Source of the DNA: Trametes villosa
Lineage: Eukaryota > Basidiomycota > Agaricomycetes > Polyporales > Polyporaceae
Direction of reading: 5' to 3'
DNA: 64,000 nucleotides
NCBI GenBank assembly: GCA_002964805.2
Contig: PUDQ02000024.1
Coordinates: 186,001 to 250,000, forward strand
A program made the translations under genes and the position numbers. Below are positions 45,173-57,168 of this stretch, piece by piece. The stretch's first letter is position 1. Every line of letters begins with the position of its first letter. The notes below the pieces were generated by a model. That model worked only from the letters and a program-made list of their open reading frames with translations. It did not search any database and was not told the origin of the DNA.

Positions 45173-45684
45173 ATGCCGTCCCAAGCGCAAAAGTCCGACT
45201 CCTCGGCATCCTCAACCCAATCTATCCCCCCATCCCAGCTCGTCGCCCTCCCCTCCCTCGCATGCTCGCTCTCCTCGCTGCCCCAGGCAAAGAGCATCGA
45301 CGGCCTCTCCCTGCACCACTCCATGCTCGCGACGCGAAATGCAGAGAGCCAAGCAAAGGTAGCTCGCTTTCCTCTGCTTCCTCTCCAACACGTAGTAAAT
45401 TTTGTATCGTAACAGTTGCAAAAAGCGCTTTCCAAATCTGCTGCCTCGGGCGGTATGACCTCCATGTACCCTGGTTCCCCAGTGCGTACCGTTTGAACTC
45501 TGTCTGAGCGTGATCACGACGCTGACCGCGTCCTTCGACCTCCAGTCAACACCAGTGCAATACTCCCCATCCTCAGCGTCACCACCACTCATGATGCGGA
45601 AACCCGTGAGTATCCCCGTCGACGCGACCCCCTGCGCTCGAGCTCATCCTTGCCCTCTAGGCAAAATCAAAACTGCAAGTCTAA
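45173..45684 (+). CDS. Small spliced protein of unknown function
   Basis: Four exons (45173-45358, 45416-45481, 45546-45605, 45661-45684), all in phase 0, give 111 residues. It starts MPSQAQKSDSSASSTQSIPP and ends MMRKPAKSKLQV. It is rich in Ser, Pro, Gln and Lys; SLHHSMLATRNAESQAKLQK may form a short helix. No signal peptide or membrane segment is seen. A TATAAA and a CT-rich leader lie at a proper distance upstream, and all three introns have GT-AG ends and ordinary lengths (57, 64 and 55 nt), which supports a real gene although no family is recognised. It stands alone in a gene-poor stretch. Confidence 0.65.
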
Positions 45685-48600
45685 GCGACACCCCCACCAT
45701 AGACTTCTCTCCTCTCTTCCCGGGACTTTGCAGTACCTACCACTGCTCGCTGTCATGCCCACGGCATAAAAGCTATCCGCACGCACTCTGTCCTCGCTTT
45801 GCATCACTAGACGTTCTCCTCTCTCCTACTCTTATTCCCTCATGGCATCGATATCCTCGTCACTCTCCCTGCACATCTCTCTCTCAGTCCCCATGCATAG
45901 TCTATCCACCCGCACATACATTTCGCATCTCTCCGGGCCCTTCGGTTTCTCTAATCACTAGCATCCTGTGTCACTACTACTCGCTCTATCGTTACGGTCT
46001 TGGGTGCGCGCGGCTAGTTGTTGTCGAATACATACGTCGATCGGTGCATACTGTCACCATTTCTCCCTCATCCTGCAGTCGTGCCAGACGTCGAGTGTCG
46101 CGCGGTCACCAGTGACACGGTGCATTCTCGGACTGCGAGCATGCTCCCGTGCTCGCAACGCAACGCGACGCGCCGCGCCGCAATGCTGCTAAGCATGGAT
46201 ACCTCCGCGGCGATGATCGAGCGAGCGACCTCCGCCGGGGCGGGCACGTGTGGTGGCGACGGTCACTAGCGCGACGCCCCAGACGCGCCCCTGCCACCGC
46301 TCCTGGACACCGGTTGCCGTCTCAGGTATGTCTCCTACAGTACACCCGCCGCGACCCTGCGCTAGTCTCTGCTCACTTTCATCACCGCCCTCAGTTCCGC
46401 CCCCCGCTGTCAGGATCAGCGCGCTGCGCGCCGGGACTCGGTCAACAACACCTCCTGCGACCGCACCCGGCCGTTCACGCGTTCAGGACTCAGGAGTCAG
46501 GCCCGTGCTCACCAAGCAACAAACAACAAGCGACAAGCAGCAGACATCTGCGCGCGGCGGCACCCCGAATCTCACAGGAGACGCCCGCGTTTGTTGCGGA
46601 CGGCGAGCCTGGACTGATCGCAATTGAATATCGCGCACAATTGCGTCGCGTCGTCGCGCGTGCGGCGGGCACCCTCGATCTCGCATCTCAGTCACCAGTG
46701 TCACCGCCAGCGCTCTCGACCGCGCCCGTGCGACACACCGATACCATTGGACTCCGACGCGGGGACACGGTGCACCGACACGGCCAGTCATCGACATCAG
46801 GCTGCCCGAGCGGCCATGCTTATCTCCTCCCCCATGCTCCGGAGCCGTGGTGCTGCGGCGGCGGCGGCGAGCTCGAGGAAGCGTCGAACCGAACCGTGGA
46901 CGAAGGCGCCTGCCCGCCTTCGCCACCCCGACGCCCGAGCCTCCTCGAGCGCGGGCCATTACGCCTTTTCGGGCGGGCGCGCAGGCACTCGGACGCGGCT
47001 ACGGCGTCGCCTGTTCTGTGCCGGGCCTCCTTCGAACTATTCGCGGTCGCCGCGCGGGCAGGCGTGCATTCCCGGATGGGCCTTGCGTTGTCCCAGGACC
47101 CAGGGCACGACGTCGACGCACGCGTTATCTGGCCGCGTAGGACGCGATGACGTCGCGCGGGTTCGCGCTTCGTGCTCTCAAGCTCGGAGTCGCAGGAGTC
47201 AAACGTCGAGCTTCCGGGTTCCAGGTCGCCTCGGTGCCTTTAGGAGTCAAGCGCGCCGGGAAGCCTGAATGCCAGACCTGCGAAAACACCCATCCCACCG
47301 TACCCCACCTCAGGCAACCCCGCGGAAGTAGGCAGGCTATTTCCGACTGTTCCCCGCGCGCACGGATGCGGCATTCACGTGGGTGTCTGCAGGCAGCAGC
47401 GTAACGGCAGCAGCAGCGACTGCAGCCTCCCGCGTCCAGTGGCCCCGAATATCTGCGGTCTAGTGCTCGTCGCCGTCGGGACAGCGGCGCGCAATCCTAT
47501 CGTGCCCCTATCGCTGTTCGCGTCCATCAAAACATACGTGCGTCACTGTGCAGGTCGATGTCCCCGCCCTCGCGCGCTGACCACCTTTTTACGTGAAGAC
47601 GCGTCCGCGCCGTCCCTTTCCATGATTGCGAGGGCCTGCTGGTGGGCCGTCGCCAACTGGCAATCTTCGAGGTGCCTGGCGCACTGGTGCGGTATCACCG
47701 GCCGCGTCGTGGCCACAGTCACCCCCGACCTCAATCTGCGCGCAATCTATGCAAAGCCCGCGATGTTCTGCCACAGGACGCGCGTGCACCGTGCCTGCGA
47801 TCCGGGACAGGCCAGTGATGGCTGCAGATGGCCTGTGCCCGATGCATCGTGGTGCGCGCACTCGAGGCCCGATGCACCCTTGCGGCTTCGCGTGCGCCAT
47901 CGCGCGGACGATCACCCGCATAAGGCGCGTCCGCCTACGGATGTCCTCCCCGGTCCCGGTGCTTCTCGAGGAGCAAGCGCGCCTCGCTTGCTCTTCTTGC
48001 CTGGGGAGGTGCGCGTTATGGTGCGGGGAGCCCGCGCGCAGGGAGCCTACGGCGCATCGTGGCTGAGAACGGACTGCCGGCCGCATTCGCGTGCCCCCCG
48101 GCCGCCTGCAATGTGTGCGTCGTGCGTTCCGCGGCGATCCCAGTGGGCTGCACGGGCGCCCGGGCGCTCCCATGGTGTGTTCGCCGACGACATGGCGAAG
48201 ATTTTTCTGCTCTGATCCCGGACGCGAGCCGCGGGCAGCCCTGCGTTAATTAGATGAGGTGCGTTCTGGAGCGTGATCATTTTCCACGGACGCCCGTTGC
48301 TGACGCAGGCCTTCAGGAGCTCGGTGCGGTGTTCCAGCGCGGTGCTGCTTCTGCGCCCGCCGCGGTGCTTCGCGCTGGCGCGCGTGATTGCGCCGACGAT
48401 CGTAATGCGCACGCCCCTGCGCGACATTGGGCAGCGGGCAGGGCGGTCGGGACGCAGCGGCAAACGTGCGCGTTGTGCGTCATGCAGGACACGCTAGGTG
48501 ACTCGCTCTCAGTCTCGTCTGGGTGTGCAGTGGATGTTGCGCGGACGAATCTTGCGCGACAGCCTCCACTCCATCGGGCCTGGGACTATCGACTAGTGCT

Positions 48601-50727
48601 CTCTCGCGAGCGGGACAACTTAGGACAGGGTCCAGCGACATTGGCCGCGACACTGCATCCAGCACAAGCACAAGCCACGCACCACGGAACCCGATCCTGT
48701 CCTCCGAACGGCGCGATCAGCCAAGCACCTCCAGGGTCCCCCTCCCCGAGCGTGCGCGAGATAAGGCCCGCTACAAATAGGCAATCTCGCATTCCGGCGT
48801 TGTGCTCGAGGCAGGCCCCCTCGGGCTAGTGCTATCTCCCCTTCGACGACGCTCGACGCTCGACGCTCGCGGTACTCACGCTCGCGAAGCCCGCTCTCGC
48901 TCGGGCGAACCACGCAACAGCCAATGCTTGTCGGGCGTCACGGCCGTCAAACAGAATTCTGACGCCCTCGCTGGTCGAAGGATTCAGACGGGAACGAGGC
49001 CGATGGGAACGTCCTTTGCAATGAAATACCTGGCGACCGACGGCGTCGGCGAGGGCCCCCATCGCACTGTAACTGTTTTGCAGCGACACCGTCAGCGTCA
49101 GCCACCGCCGGCGAACACGGCGTCCTGTCGCGGCGGCATTGCGCAACAGGCAGCGCCGGTGGGAAAACACTCTGGCAACTGGCACGCAGGCGTATTCCAT
49201 CTACACGCACGCAGCTGTATCCGCTCGCCCGGGCGCGACGTTCTCGGTGCGTCCTGCCAATTCCAAAACCCTATCTCGCGAAGCCACGGCTATTTTATGA
49301 GCGGCCGAGTATGGCAGCCCCTGCGAAGGCGCAGCGCATACACGCCCCCGCCGGGCGCAGTTGCGCGCGCGCGGTGGGCGTAGGGCAAGGCTCGCTGGCC
49401 CGTGGGCCCGGAGGACGTCTGGCCTCGCCTGCGCGGTCGTCGTCGAGTCGTCGCTGGGCCCTTCTGCGAGTTCGCGCTCGCGCTTCGCCCTCGGAAGGCA
49501 TCTGGAACGGGGAAAGCTGTGGCAGGCGGCGAAGCTCCGCCCGCCCGGGTGTGTTCTCTGCACCGGCCGCATCGATCCTCGATCCTGAACGTTGGCAACC
49601 TGCTCTGGCCGCGGGAGCGGTGCGCATATTGAATGCCCCCGCTAGACCGTGCAAAATCCGGGGCAGAGGCACGCATATACAGGGCCCGACGCGCCGTGTC
49701 CCGTGCGCGCGTGCACTGTGCACTGTGCAGGGCAGGGCCCCGTTGGAGGCGATCTGCCCTGCCATGTACGCCGGGCGCTGTGGCACATGACGCCTGTCCC
49801 TCTGCGCGTCGCGGTGCGTGGGACGCGTCCCGCGACGCGTAGGTTATTGCTGCGCGTGCTAGCCGTATCGAGCGGGCGTCCGCCGCTCTATGGCCTGCGA
49901 TATCATCGAGGCCGTAAACGTAGACGGCAGAACTCGTTCGGGCGTTGTAGGTGTCGGCAAAGGGCAGCACGGCGGTAGGTTTGACACCGGTGGGCGTGTA
50001 CTGGTACCCGGGAGGCTTATAGCTATTGGGCGGGCATAATACGCTCGGTCACGTCCTATTCCCGGCCTGCTGGTGGAGTGGGGTAGGTTGGCACTAGACG
50101 TGAGCTTGCGACTACGTACATGCGCGCACACTGCTTATGGACGCGAACTCTCCGTCGGTTGCGACAACGTCGGTGCCAGGTTGTGTATATGCAAAACGCG
50201 GAGGACCGTCGGCGGACGTAGGTTCCGCCTTGCCCGCGAGGATGCTGAGCTGCAGTAGGTATCCCCACTGTTCCGCGGATCTCACTCGCCCCTCAGGCTC
50301 AGTACGGACACTGCACCCGGAGTGCCGTGCGGACGCCTCGCTTATACTGGGGCGCGATGGTTTTCCTGCACTAGACTGGGATACTATCACCTTGCAGCGC
50401 CCGAGATTGTTCCGGGCCCTGGTATGTTCGCGCATGCGCAGGCTTCAGGCCCGGTCGCCCCACTCGCCTTCTCGGGATTTACACGCTCAGCCTCGGTGCA
50501 GCCTATGGGGGTGCGCGTACACACAACGCCGTGGTATATTCAGTTCCCACCGCCACAGCAGGCGGCGTATGTCCAAGATACATCCGTGAGAGATTCGACC
50601 GATACATTAGCGGAAGTGCTGATCCTGAATTTGTGTGCGGGGTGCGAAGCGGGCAGCGCTGTCTGTCGTGCACATCCATACGACAGGGCTGATCGTGGTC
50701 GCCGCGCCGCGAGGCGGGGTGAGGTGA
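45685..50727. other. Gene-poor GC-rich region, right part
   Basis: About 5 kb with no supported gene. It is CpG-rich with many chance open frames on both strands and no recognisable transposase, reverse transcriptase or conserved domain. Short simple repeats occur, such as CGACGCT in tandem near 48845-48866. It may be a decayed repeat island. Confidence 0.5.
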
Positions 50728-51683
50728 CTACTGCCGCTTGCCAGAGGCCGTCTTCACCGCGGCCCTGTCGGAGACGCGGAGCGCGCCGACGATGTCCTGG
50801 GTCAGCTGGTAGATGATGATGCTCGGGACGATGAGCCAGAGCCTATGTAGGAGACCCGCAACATTTATGAAACGCTCTCGTCAGCGAACATGTCGGCGAA
50901 ATTACGATCGGGATGACGGCCCACGCACCCGTTGGGGATGATCCAGTAGACGATCAGCGTCTTGAGGTCGTTGTGGCCGACCGCACAACCGCCGCAGTAG
51001 TACTCCTGGAGCCAGTAGAGGACCGTCTTCGAGAGCGTCATGACGGCACTCGCGAAGCCGACGAGCGGCGCGGCCGGGGAGCCGGCGACGTGCGCGAGGT
51101 AGAGGTAGGCGATGTTCATGAAGTTCTCCACGATGTTCAGGGCCGCTGCACGGCCGGGACGGATTGGGTTAGTTCTCATGACGTTACGGCAGCGCCGCGG
51201 ATGCGCTAGGAATAGGGTGCGTGCGCACATTGGGCATTCGTGAAGCCATCCCCGCGCTTGTAGGCTTCCACGCCGTAGACCTAGGTTTTGGTTCACGGGT
51301 GAGGCGGTATTCTCGTTGATAGAGTTTGGAGGGAGCACATACGTAGTCGACCTCCTGGTAGAGGGCATACGGTTTCCATAGCCAGTGCAGGTCTCCACCG
51401 GCGAAGGACCTAGGCCTGCATTGTTTCCCGCGGGGAGATACGGGGCACGATGAATATACCGCTCACTGCCATGAGCGGATGTTTTGAGAGCACTTACCGG
51501 GCGAAACAGTATCCCGCGTCCCAGAATATGACCGGGACGGTTAGTGCGAACCTAGAGTGTGCGGGGAGCGATCAGCGCGTCGTCGACTTGGTACCTAACT
51601 TCGCGACACGCTCGCCATCGGGAGACGGCCCAGAGCAGAACTACGCACCAGAGCGATACCAAAGCGCGAGTCTTGACAGCCAT
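50728..51683 (-). CDS. Small multi-pass membrane protein, fungal family of unknown function
   Basis: Six exons on the minus strand (51683-51595, 51551-51498, 51415-51343, 51280-51229, 51145-50929, 50842-50728) join in phase to 199 residues. Visible blocks: MAVKTRALVSLWCVVLLWAV; FALTVPVIFWDAGYCFARPR; GGDLHWLWKPYALYQEVDYV; GDGFTNAQSALNIVENFMNI; YLAHVAGSPAAPLVGFASAV; KTVLYWLQEYYCGGCAVGHN; YWIIPNGLWLIVPSIIIYQL; a basic tail. Four to five membrane helices are likely. The layout (acidic residues within helices, an LNIVE block, a WIIPNG block) recalls EXPERA/emopamil-binding-like proteins, but I cannot assign it with confidence. Homologues of this pattern occur widely in fungi. The start is the ATG at 51683 in a strongly hydrophobic first helix. 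Confidence 0.87.
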
Positions 51684-52128
51684 CGTTATCCTCCTTGTTA
51701 TTGTCTGGGTTAGTCGTCTCGCTGCTGGCTGTGTGAGCGCAAGAGCAGAGTTGTTGAACGGACGACGCACCGTGCGACAGCATCACCTGCGCCGACCCTG
51801 TGGGAGAATCTGGGGAAGGCGCGCGAGCCCGGCTACCCGCGCCGCTCTCCCCGGCTCTCCCTTCGCGCTGATCCTCCTGTGGCCGCTCATCGTCCCCGCC
51901 TTCCTCGTCGCTCTCGTCCTCGTTGTCGATCGTGCTCGAGGCCGCTGTGCTCGACGCTTCCAAGTAGTATCCCCAGCTTGCGTGGTTGCCGTCTATGTGG
52001 AATCCCCGCTTCCAGAAGAGGGCTCGCCGCTCTTGCTCTGCGCGCTCTTCGGACTGCCGACGCGCCCGCTCGAAGGCCTCGCCATACGCCGCGGAGAAGA
52101 AAATCGGTTTGTGCATCGTGTCGGTCAT
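51595..52128 (-). CDS. Acidic open reading frame overlapping the membrane-protein gene (uncertain)
   Basis: From ATG 52128 the frame reads MTDTMHKPIFFSAAYGEAFE, then ERARRQSEERAEQERRALFW and a Glu/Asp-rich stretch, and stays open for 177 codons. The first 60 residues look protein-like. Its end overlaps exon 1 of the gene at 50728-51683 in another frame on the same strand, so it could be a separate short gene whose 3' part is spliced away, an upstream exon, or chance. No family recognised. Confidence 0.3.
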   Translation of the reverse strand: MTDTMHKPIFFSAAYGEAFERARRQSEERAEQERRALFWKRGFHIDGNHASWGYYLEASSTAASSTIDNEDESDEEGGDDERPQEDQREGRAGESGAGSRARAPSPDSPTGSAQVMLSHGASSVQQLCSCAHTASSETTNPDNNKEDNDGCQDSRFGIALVRSSALGRLPMASVSRS

Positions 52129-53011
52129 GGTCCGATGTCGTCAGCGTGAAGTCGTCGGCTACGGGAGGCGGAACTGGGGGTATACGGGTATATGCGATGT
52201 GGTGAGTGCTCGTGTGCGCGGCTCATTGTGTTGCAGGTCAAAGATCGTCTCGAACACGAGGCGCGGCTGCTCTAAGCGGCGTGTCCTTCACGGCACAATA
52301 CCGCTTGTTTTCCTCGTTGACGACGCGACTTCTGAGGTCTATTGGTGGTGTGCATTCAACGTCGTGAAGCTCTATCTTGCCGGAAATCTGCATCGGCGTC
52401 CTTGGGGCTGTTCGTGGTGTCGTCTCCGCATGCCTGCGTACGTTGTAGGGTCATAGGTGACCTTTTATACCTTTACTGTGGCTTTATGTGCCCCCTCACG
52501 CGATCTAGCTACTATCGTGCACCTTGGTTAGCTTCTCAGTTCGTCCCATGCGAATGCCAATCACTTATCGAGCGAGAACCGGTAGCCGGGGGCGCGAATC
52601 TGGTTAAGCATGTCAATAGGTCCTCATGCGATGAATCGTACGTACTTCTTTCATATTCCATAGCAGCGTGTACTGACGGATCTGTTATAGGTGGACGACC
52701 TTCCACACCATAGGAGGCTAATGTACCTATGTCCAATCTGCAGCCGACGCTATGCATGTATTGGCTCGCGTGATGCATGCCGAGGTCAAAATTTTGAGGA
52801 AACAGAAACATCCCTTCAGGGTTCTAAAACGCCTGACGCTGCTCCAACATTTCAGTGCCCTGACAAGGCCAGGTTTTTAGCGTCGCTATCACCCAGGGCC
52901 ATGGGCGCGCCGCCTCCGTGACCCTGAGTTCGATGCGCCCGCCAATCGCGTCGACGTTGCGCAGGGCTCTCACCCCACTCCGGCCTCCATCCTCTTTCTA
53001 CGCATCACAAT
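52129..53011. other. Intergenic region
   Basis: About 880 bp with no supported gene. The right end should hold the promoter of the coiled-coil gene at 53012. Confidence 0.35.
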
Positions 53012-56000
53012 ATGGACCCAAGCGTTGTGTATGCCCAGGTACAGGGGTCTCGGTATGCCGTAGCGGCTCATGTAAAGTTGGCTAGCGATAAGGCGCTACA
53101 GCTCAAGGTAAGTGCGCGCTCGGGCGCCTCCCCCATTGACTGAGAAACGCTCGTATCGAAGCTGACCTGGTGCAACAGAACGTGTTCATTCACCCCAAAT
53201 TTACCCTGGATCTGATTTCCGTGCTGGAGGATGTAGTTGGAGATAGCGTTGTCTTGCATGCGCGTTGTGAACGCCGCACCAAGGTCAGGGACCCGCTCGT
53301 TTTATTGTCCTCAGGAGGCCTAGGTCTCTTTCATGAATGTTAGTTGCGTGAGACGCGAGGCGGAAAGAGTACGGGGAATCGAGCTCGCTGAGCTGCCCTG
53401 CGGCGACTAACGAATACGCGTGCCTAACCCGTGTAACGCTCCAGCACATCACCACCGACCCCGACTTCTTGACGAAACAAGCAAGGCGCATCAACGCTGC
53501 TGTCGATGATCTCGCCCAAGTGCAACTGGCGACAGCCGATCTCCCCGAGGTACGTAGTACTCCGTTACCAATTGACGCGGCCCACCCTGATGTCGGCCTC
53601 TCAGCTTACTACTGTTAGCGAGGCGTTTGCGTTGGACGTCATCGAAGATATATCGGCCGTTCTTCGCGACAACGTGTCTGCAGCCACCGAATTTGACGAC
53701 CCTTCCGACTATGTGAGTCGACCAGTGGAAGGGCTGATGTGATCACTGAGACATCAACATGCAGCTGTCCATGTGCAAGCCTTTATTCAGCTCGTCGCTC
53801 TTTGAATATTTTCGATATGTCGTGTATTCGCATGCTACACAACGTGCCGAAATCGCACCCCTTCGGCAGGCGGTATGTTGCGGTCTGCCCTCTCCCGCGC
53901 TTTATTTGCAATACTCACCTGTACGCACAGCGCACAGCCGCTGAAGCGAAGCTACTTGCGACAACGCACGAAAAGGAGAAGCTAGCAACAGCGGTGAGGT
54001 CCGTGCGGGAAACGGTCGTCCAACTGCAGGAAGCGGTGCGTGAGCTTCAAGACGAAGTGCAGCAAGGAAAGGCGGGCGATGAAGCGGCGCAAACGCAAGT
54101 CGTGCTGCTCGAACAGTCTCTGAGCGTGCTGCAGGAGGACAACGTGCGTCTCAGGAGGGACGCGAAGAGTGCAGAGTTGGCCGCCCAGGACCTCGCGCGT
54201 AAGCTCGACACGGAGCTCAATCAAGCGCATACTGCGCATCTCAACTGCGATTTGAAGGTATGCTTCGGACTATGTTTTGCATGGGTTCTATAATCTGGGT
54301 TGATGCTTCCGCTTTGCAGGTACAGGCGAGAGACGACGAGATCGTGCGACTCAGGGGGGAATGTAGGAAGATAATCGGCACACATCAAGAACAGCTCGTA
54401 GTGTCCACGAAGGCGGCGCGGCAGCTGGTCATGAACAGCGAGGAGAAGTTTCTTCTGGAACTCGAGCGGAACAAGCTCGTTGCGGAGTTGTCTAGGATGA
54501 AAGAGTCGTATAGAGCGTTTGGCCTCTTTAGAGCCCAAGAGCGTGAACGTATGACGGCAGAGGTAAGCTCATCCTAAGTTCGTCGCTACGCGATGCACAG
54601 GCTCAGATGCGTTTAGAGGGTGCGCTTGCGGAAGTCTCTGAATTTAGGTGGCACTCCCCTAGACGACACCCTCGTGGAAGAAAACATGCAACTTAAGACC
54701 AGAGTACAAGCGTTGGAGGCAGAGCTGGGTGAAGCGAACACCAAGGTATTACGGTTCACCGTCAGCGTCGCATGTTGAAACGACTTTGACCCCTTCGTTG
54801 CCTCCAGCTCTCAGGCACCTTGGAGAGCTGCAACGCCCGGACGGCCGCATTGGACAACGTTGTTTTCCGAAACGCCCTGGACGTGGACAGCTTGCGCCAG
54901 GCTGCGGCGAAGGAACGGGAGATTGACACCGAATTGGTAGGAATACTTAGCGACGACTACGAATCGTGACCTCAACATCTCGAGTATAGCTTTATAGCGC
55001 TGCACGTAAGGTAGAAGACTTGGAAGCCAAAATCCGTGAACAGGCCGACGAGGTTAGTCGTTCTCCTGATACACTTGCGCAATGCGCCTAGCGGTGCGAA
55101 TCTGTGACAGATTGTGGCCTTGCGCGAGGCACAAACCACTCACAAAGACTGTAATGGTTTAAACCTCGCTCTCGTCGCTACCTCAACTCTCCCGAGCCGG
55201 ATGCAAGAATTAGTTGGCATACCACAAGTTCTAGCTTCTGTTCCACCACCCGGAGATGTCACCAAGGTCTTCACGAAGACGGCACTCGCTTCCATCCTCG
55301 GTGGCTACGTCCCGAACATCATCGGAAGGTACAAAGATTGCTCAATGTATCCATATGGTCCAAACTGACGCCAATCCTATCAGATGCACAGCAAGCGCGA
55401 CAGAGCTCGCGCGGAAGCATGGCATTCGCGAGTACCTCTGCCCCCGCATGGAGCAACACCTATCTTTCCCTGCGCGCCCTGGCAAACACGGTTACCTCCA
55501 GTTTGGCTTCGGTAAAGACAGCGGACTGTTTGTGAAGGGGGAGTACCGCCATGTCTTCGTCGGCACCGGCAAATTCTTCGCGTACTACGGCTTCTACCAC
55601 GTACTACGCGTAGAGTCGCTCACGTCCGATGAGTGGGCGTCGGTCCCCATGCAGGTGAGTCTCCCTTCTAGAGCTTCTGCCTCGAGTGCTGACCACTGCG
55701 GTAGATGAAGATGGTATACAGCGACCTTGCCGTGAATAGGGACAAGTCCGATAAGCCGAAGACGGTGCAGCAAACGCTAGCGGACTTCGAGTCGGGCGCT
55801 GAGCGCGTGCCCTGCGTTCGCCTGCAGTGTGTGGCATTCAACACAGAATTCTACGGGGAGCTCGTTCATGCCAACAAGGAGTACGTAGAGGAGGCTGCCA
55901 GGCGAAACATCCGCAAGAGCGGTCGCCAGAAGCGTCGACGGGTCGCAGCGGGAGACGGCACGGTGAGCGACGAGACAAGCGACGACGTCGCGTTGGCGAC

Positions 56001-56046
56001 ACTTGCGAACGCGAAAAGGCGGAACCCTGCGGGCTCTAACCGGTAG
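53012..56046 (+). CDS. Coiled-coil protein with C-terminal DUF6697-like domain, third family member
   Basis: Starts MDPSVVYAQVQGSRYAVAAH at 53012 and ends at 56046, in about 13 exons. N-terminal helical blocks (NVFIHPKFTLDLISVLEDVV, AFALDVIEDISAVLRDNVSA) match those of the minus-strand relatives. A long coiled coil follows (TVVQLQEAVRELQDEVQQGK, VVLLEQSLSVLQEDNVRLRR, ENMQLKTRVQALEAELGEAN). The globular end reads LASILGGYVPNIIGRCTASA, GIREYLCPRMEQHLSFPARP, GKHGYLQFGFG, HVFVGTGKFFAYYGFYHVLR, LTSDEWASVPMQ and RVPCVRLQCVAFNTEFYGEL, then a basic KSGRQKRRR tail. It is a full-length relative of 15198-18170, about 35 kb away. Near 54563-54616 the likely intron joins TAE to RVRLRKSLN. The DUF6697 name is from memory; function unknown. 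Confidence 0.82.
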
Positions 56047-57168
56047 ACCAGACTCGGAGGTACGAGGTCATTGTCGAGTCTGTCTCCCCTGTCGGATGAG
56101 GAGTAGCGGGCCAACGGCAGCAAAGTTGTACTCTGTTCCAAGCTGTTGCATCATCGTCATCTTATACAATCGGCGAGCAACTACATCCGGTGTGTGTGTT
56201 CTCGATGCCGTTCTCCTTGCTGATGAACGCAGTGCAATCGCACGAGCGGCGAGCCGACCGAGACTCTCAGCTCACACACGAACTCACACGAACTGTTCCC
56301 GGGCGGCGTTCCGGGATGCTCACGAAGGCACTATTGTTCCATCCGTGCGGCCATTGCAAAGCTTACGAACATTCCCGGAAGTGCCACCGCTATCAAGTTT
56401 GATGGTACCCCGACGCCAGCTTCGGCGTCTGACATTCGAAGATCAGTCGTCTGCGGAATGATGCCGCAATGTCAGTAGCCTCATGGTGTACTATCTCTAC
56501 GATCTGACCTCTCAAGTATGAGAAGGTGCATGGCGCTGAATCAATGGTGAGTCCGAGTGTCTTCTATAGGACCTGGTGTTCATCATGCTCCTACACGCTC
56601 TCACTCAGAACCAAACGCGCACATCCTGACTCCCCGATGGCCTCCTCAAACGAGGCGTGCAGCTTCTTGGGCTGCACAGCCTCTTCTGTAAAGTAACCGA
56701 CTCGGAGGCATCTGTGCAGCAAGCAGATCTTCGGCGCCATCAGCACGTTCCTCCTGATGCTTGCTGATCCTGACGAGTTTTGGCCAGTGGCGCTTGACCA
56801 TCATCCCATCCAGGCCAGTGTTCCCTTTGTTGGCCAAACCTCCGGTCCGCACTGCATGTTTCAGGCGACGTTCCTGGACTGGCATCAGTTCTCCTCGGCC
56901 TTGTTCAGGGCATACGCGCTGCTTCTCACACGGCCAGGTGCACGTCCACGCACATTCCCTCCTAAACATAGCTTGCGTTCGTCCGAGCGCATCTCCGCCG
57001 GATCATGCACGCGCGGCCCGACAGGTACTAACAGTCGCTGTCGATCCCCTGTCATCAGCTGCAAGGAACTGTGATGCGCTGCATGAGGCCTGAAGCTCGG
57101 GCGTATAACAGCGTGCCCGCGGGCGCAGGCGGGGGTTCGCTCCCGGCTCACAGAGCGCTCCTGCGGCC
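56047..57168. other. Intergenic region with one ambiguous open frame
   Basis: About 1.1 kb. A frame at 56757-56960 reads FLDWHQFSSALFRAYALLLT and is faintly like part of a membrane receptor, but I cannot connect it to further exons. Otherwise nothing is supported. The right end is the promoter of the gene at 57169. Confidence 0.3.

Noticed and set aside
47379..48215. 278-codon frame in the gene-poor region
   Set aside because: No recognisable domain, no splice structure, composition like neighbouring chance frames; not called.
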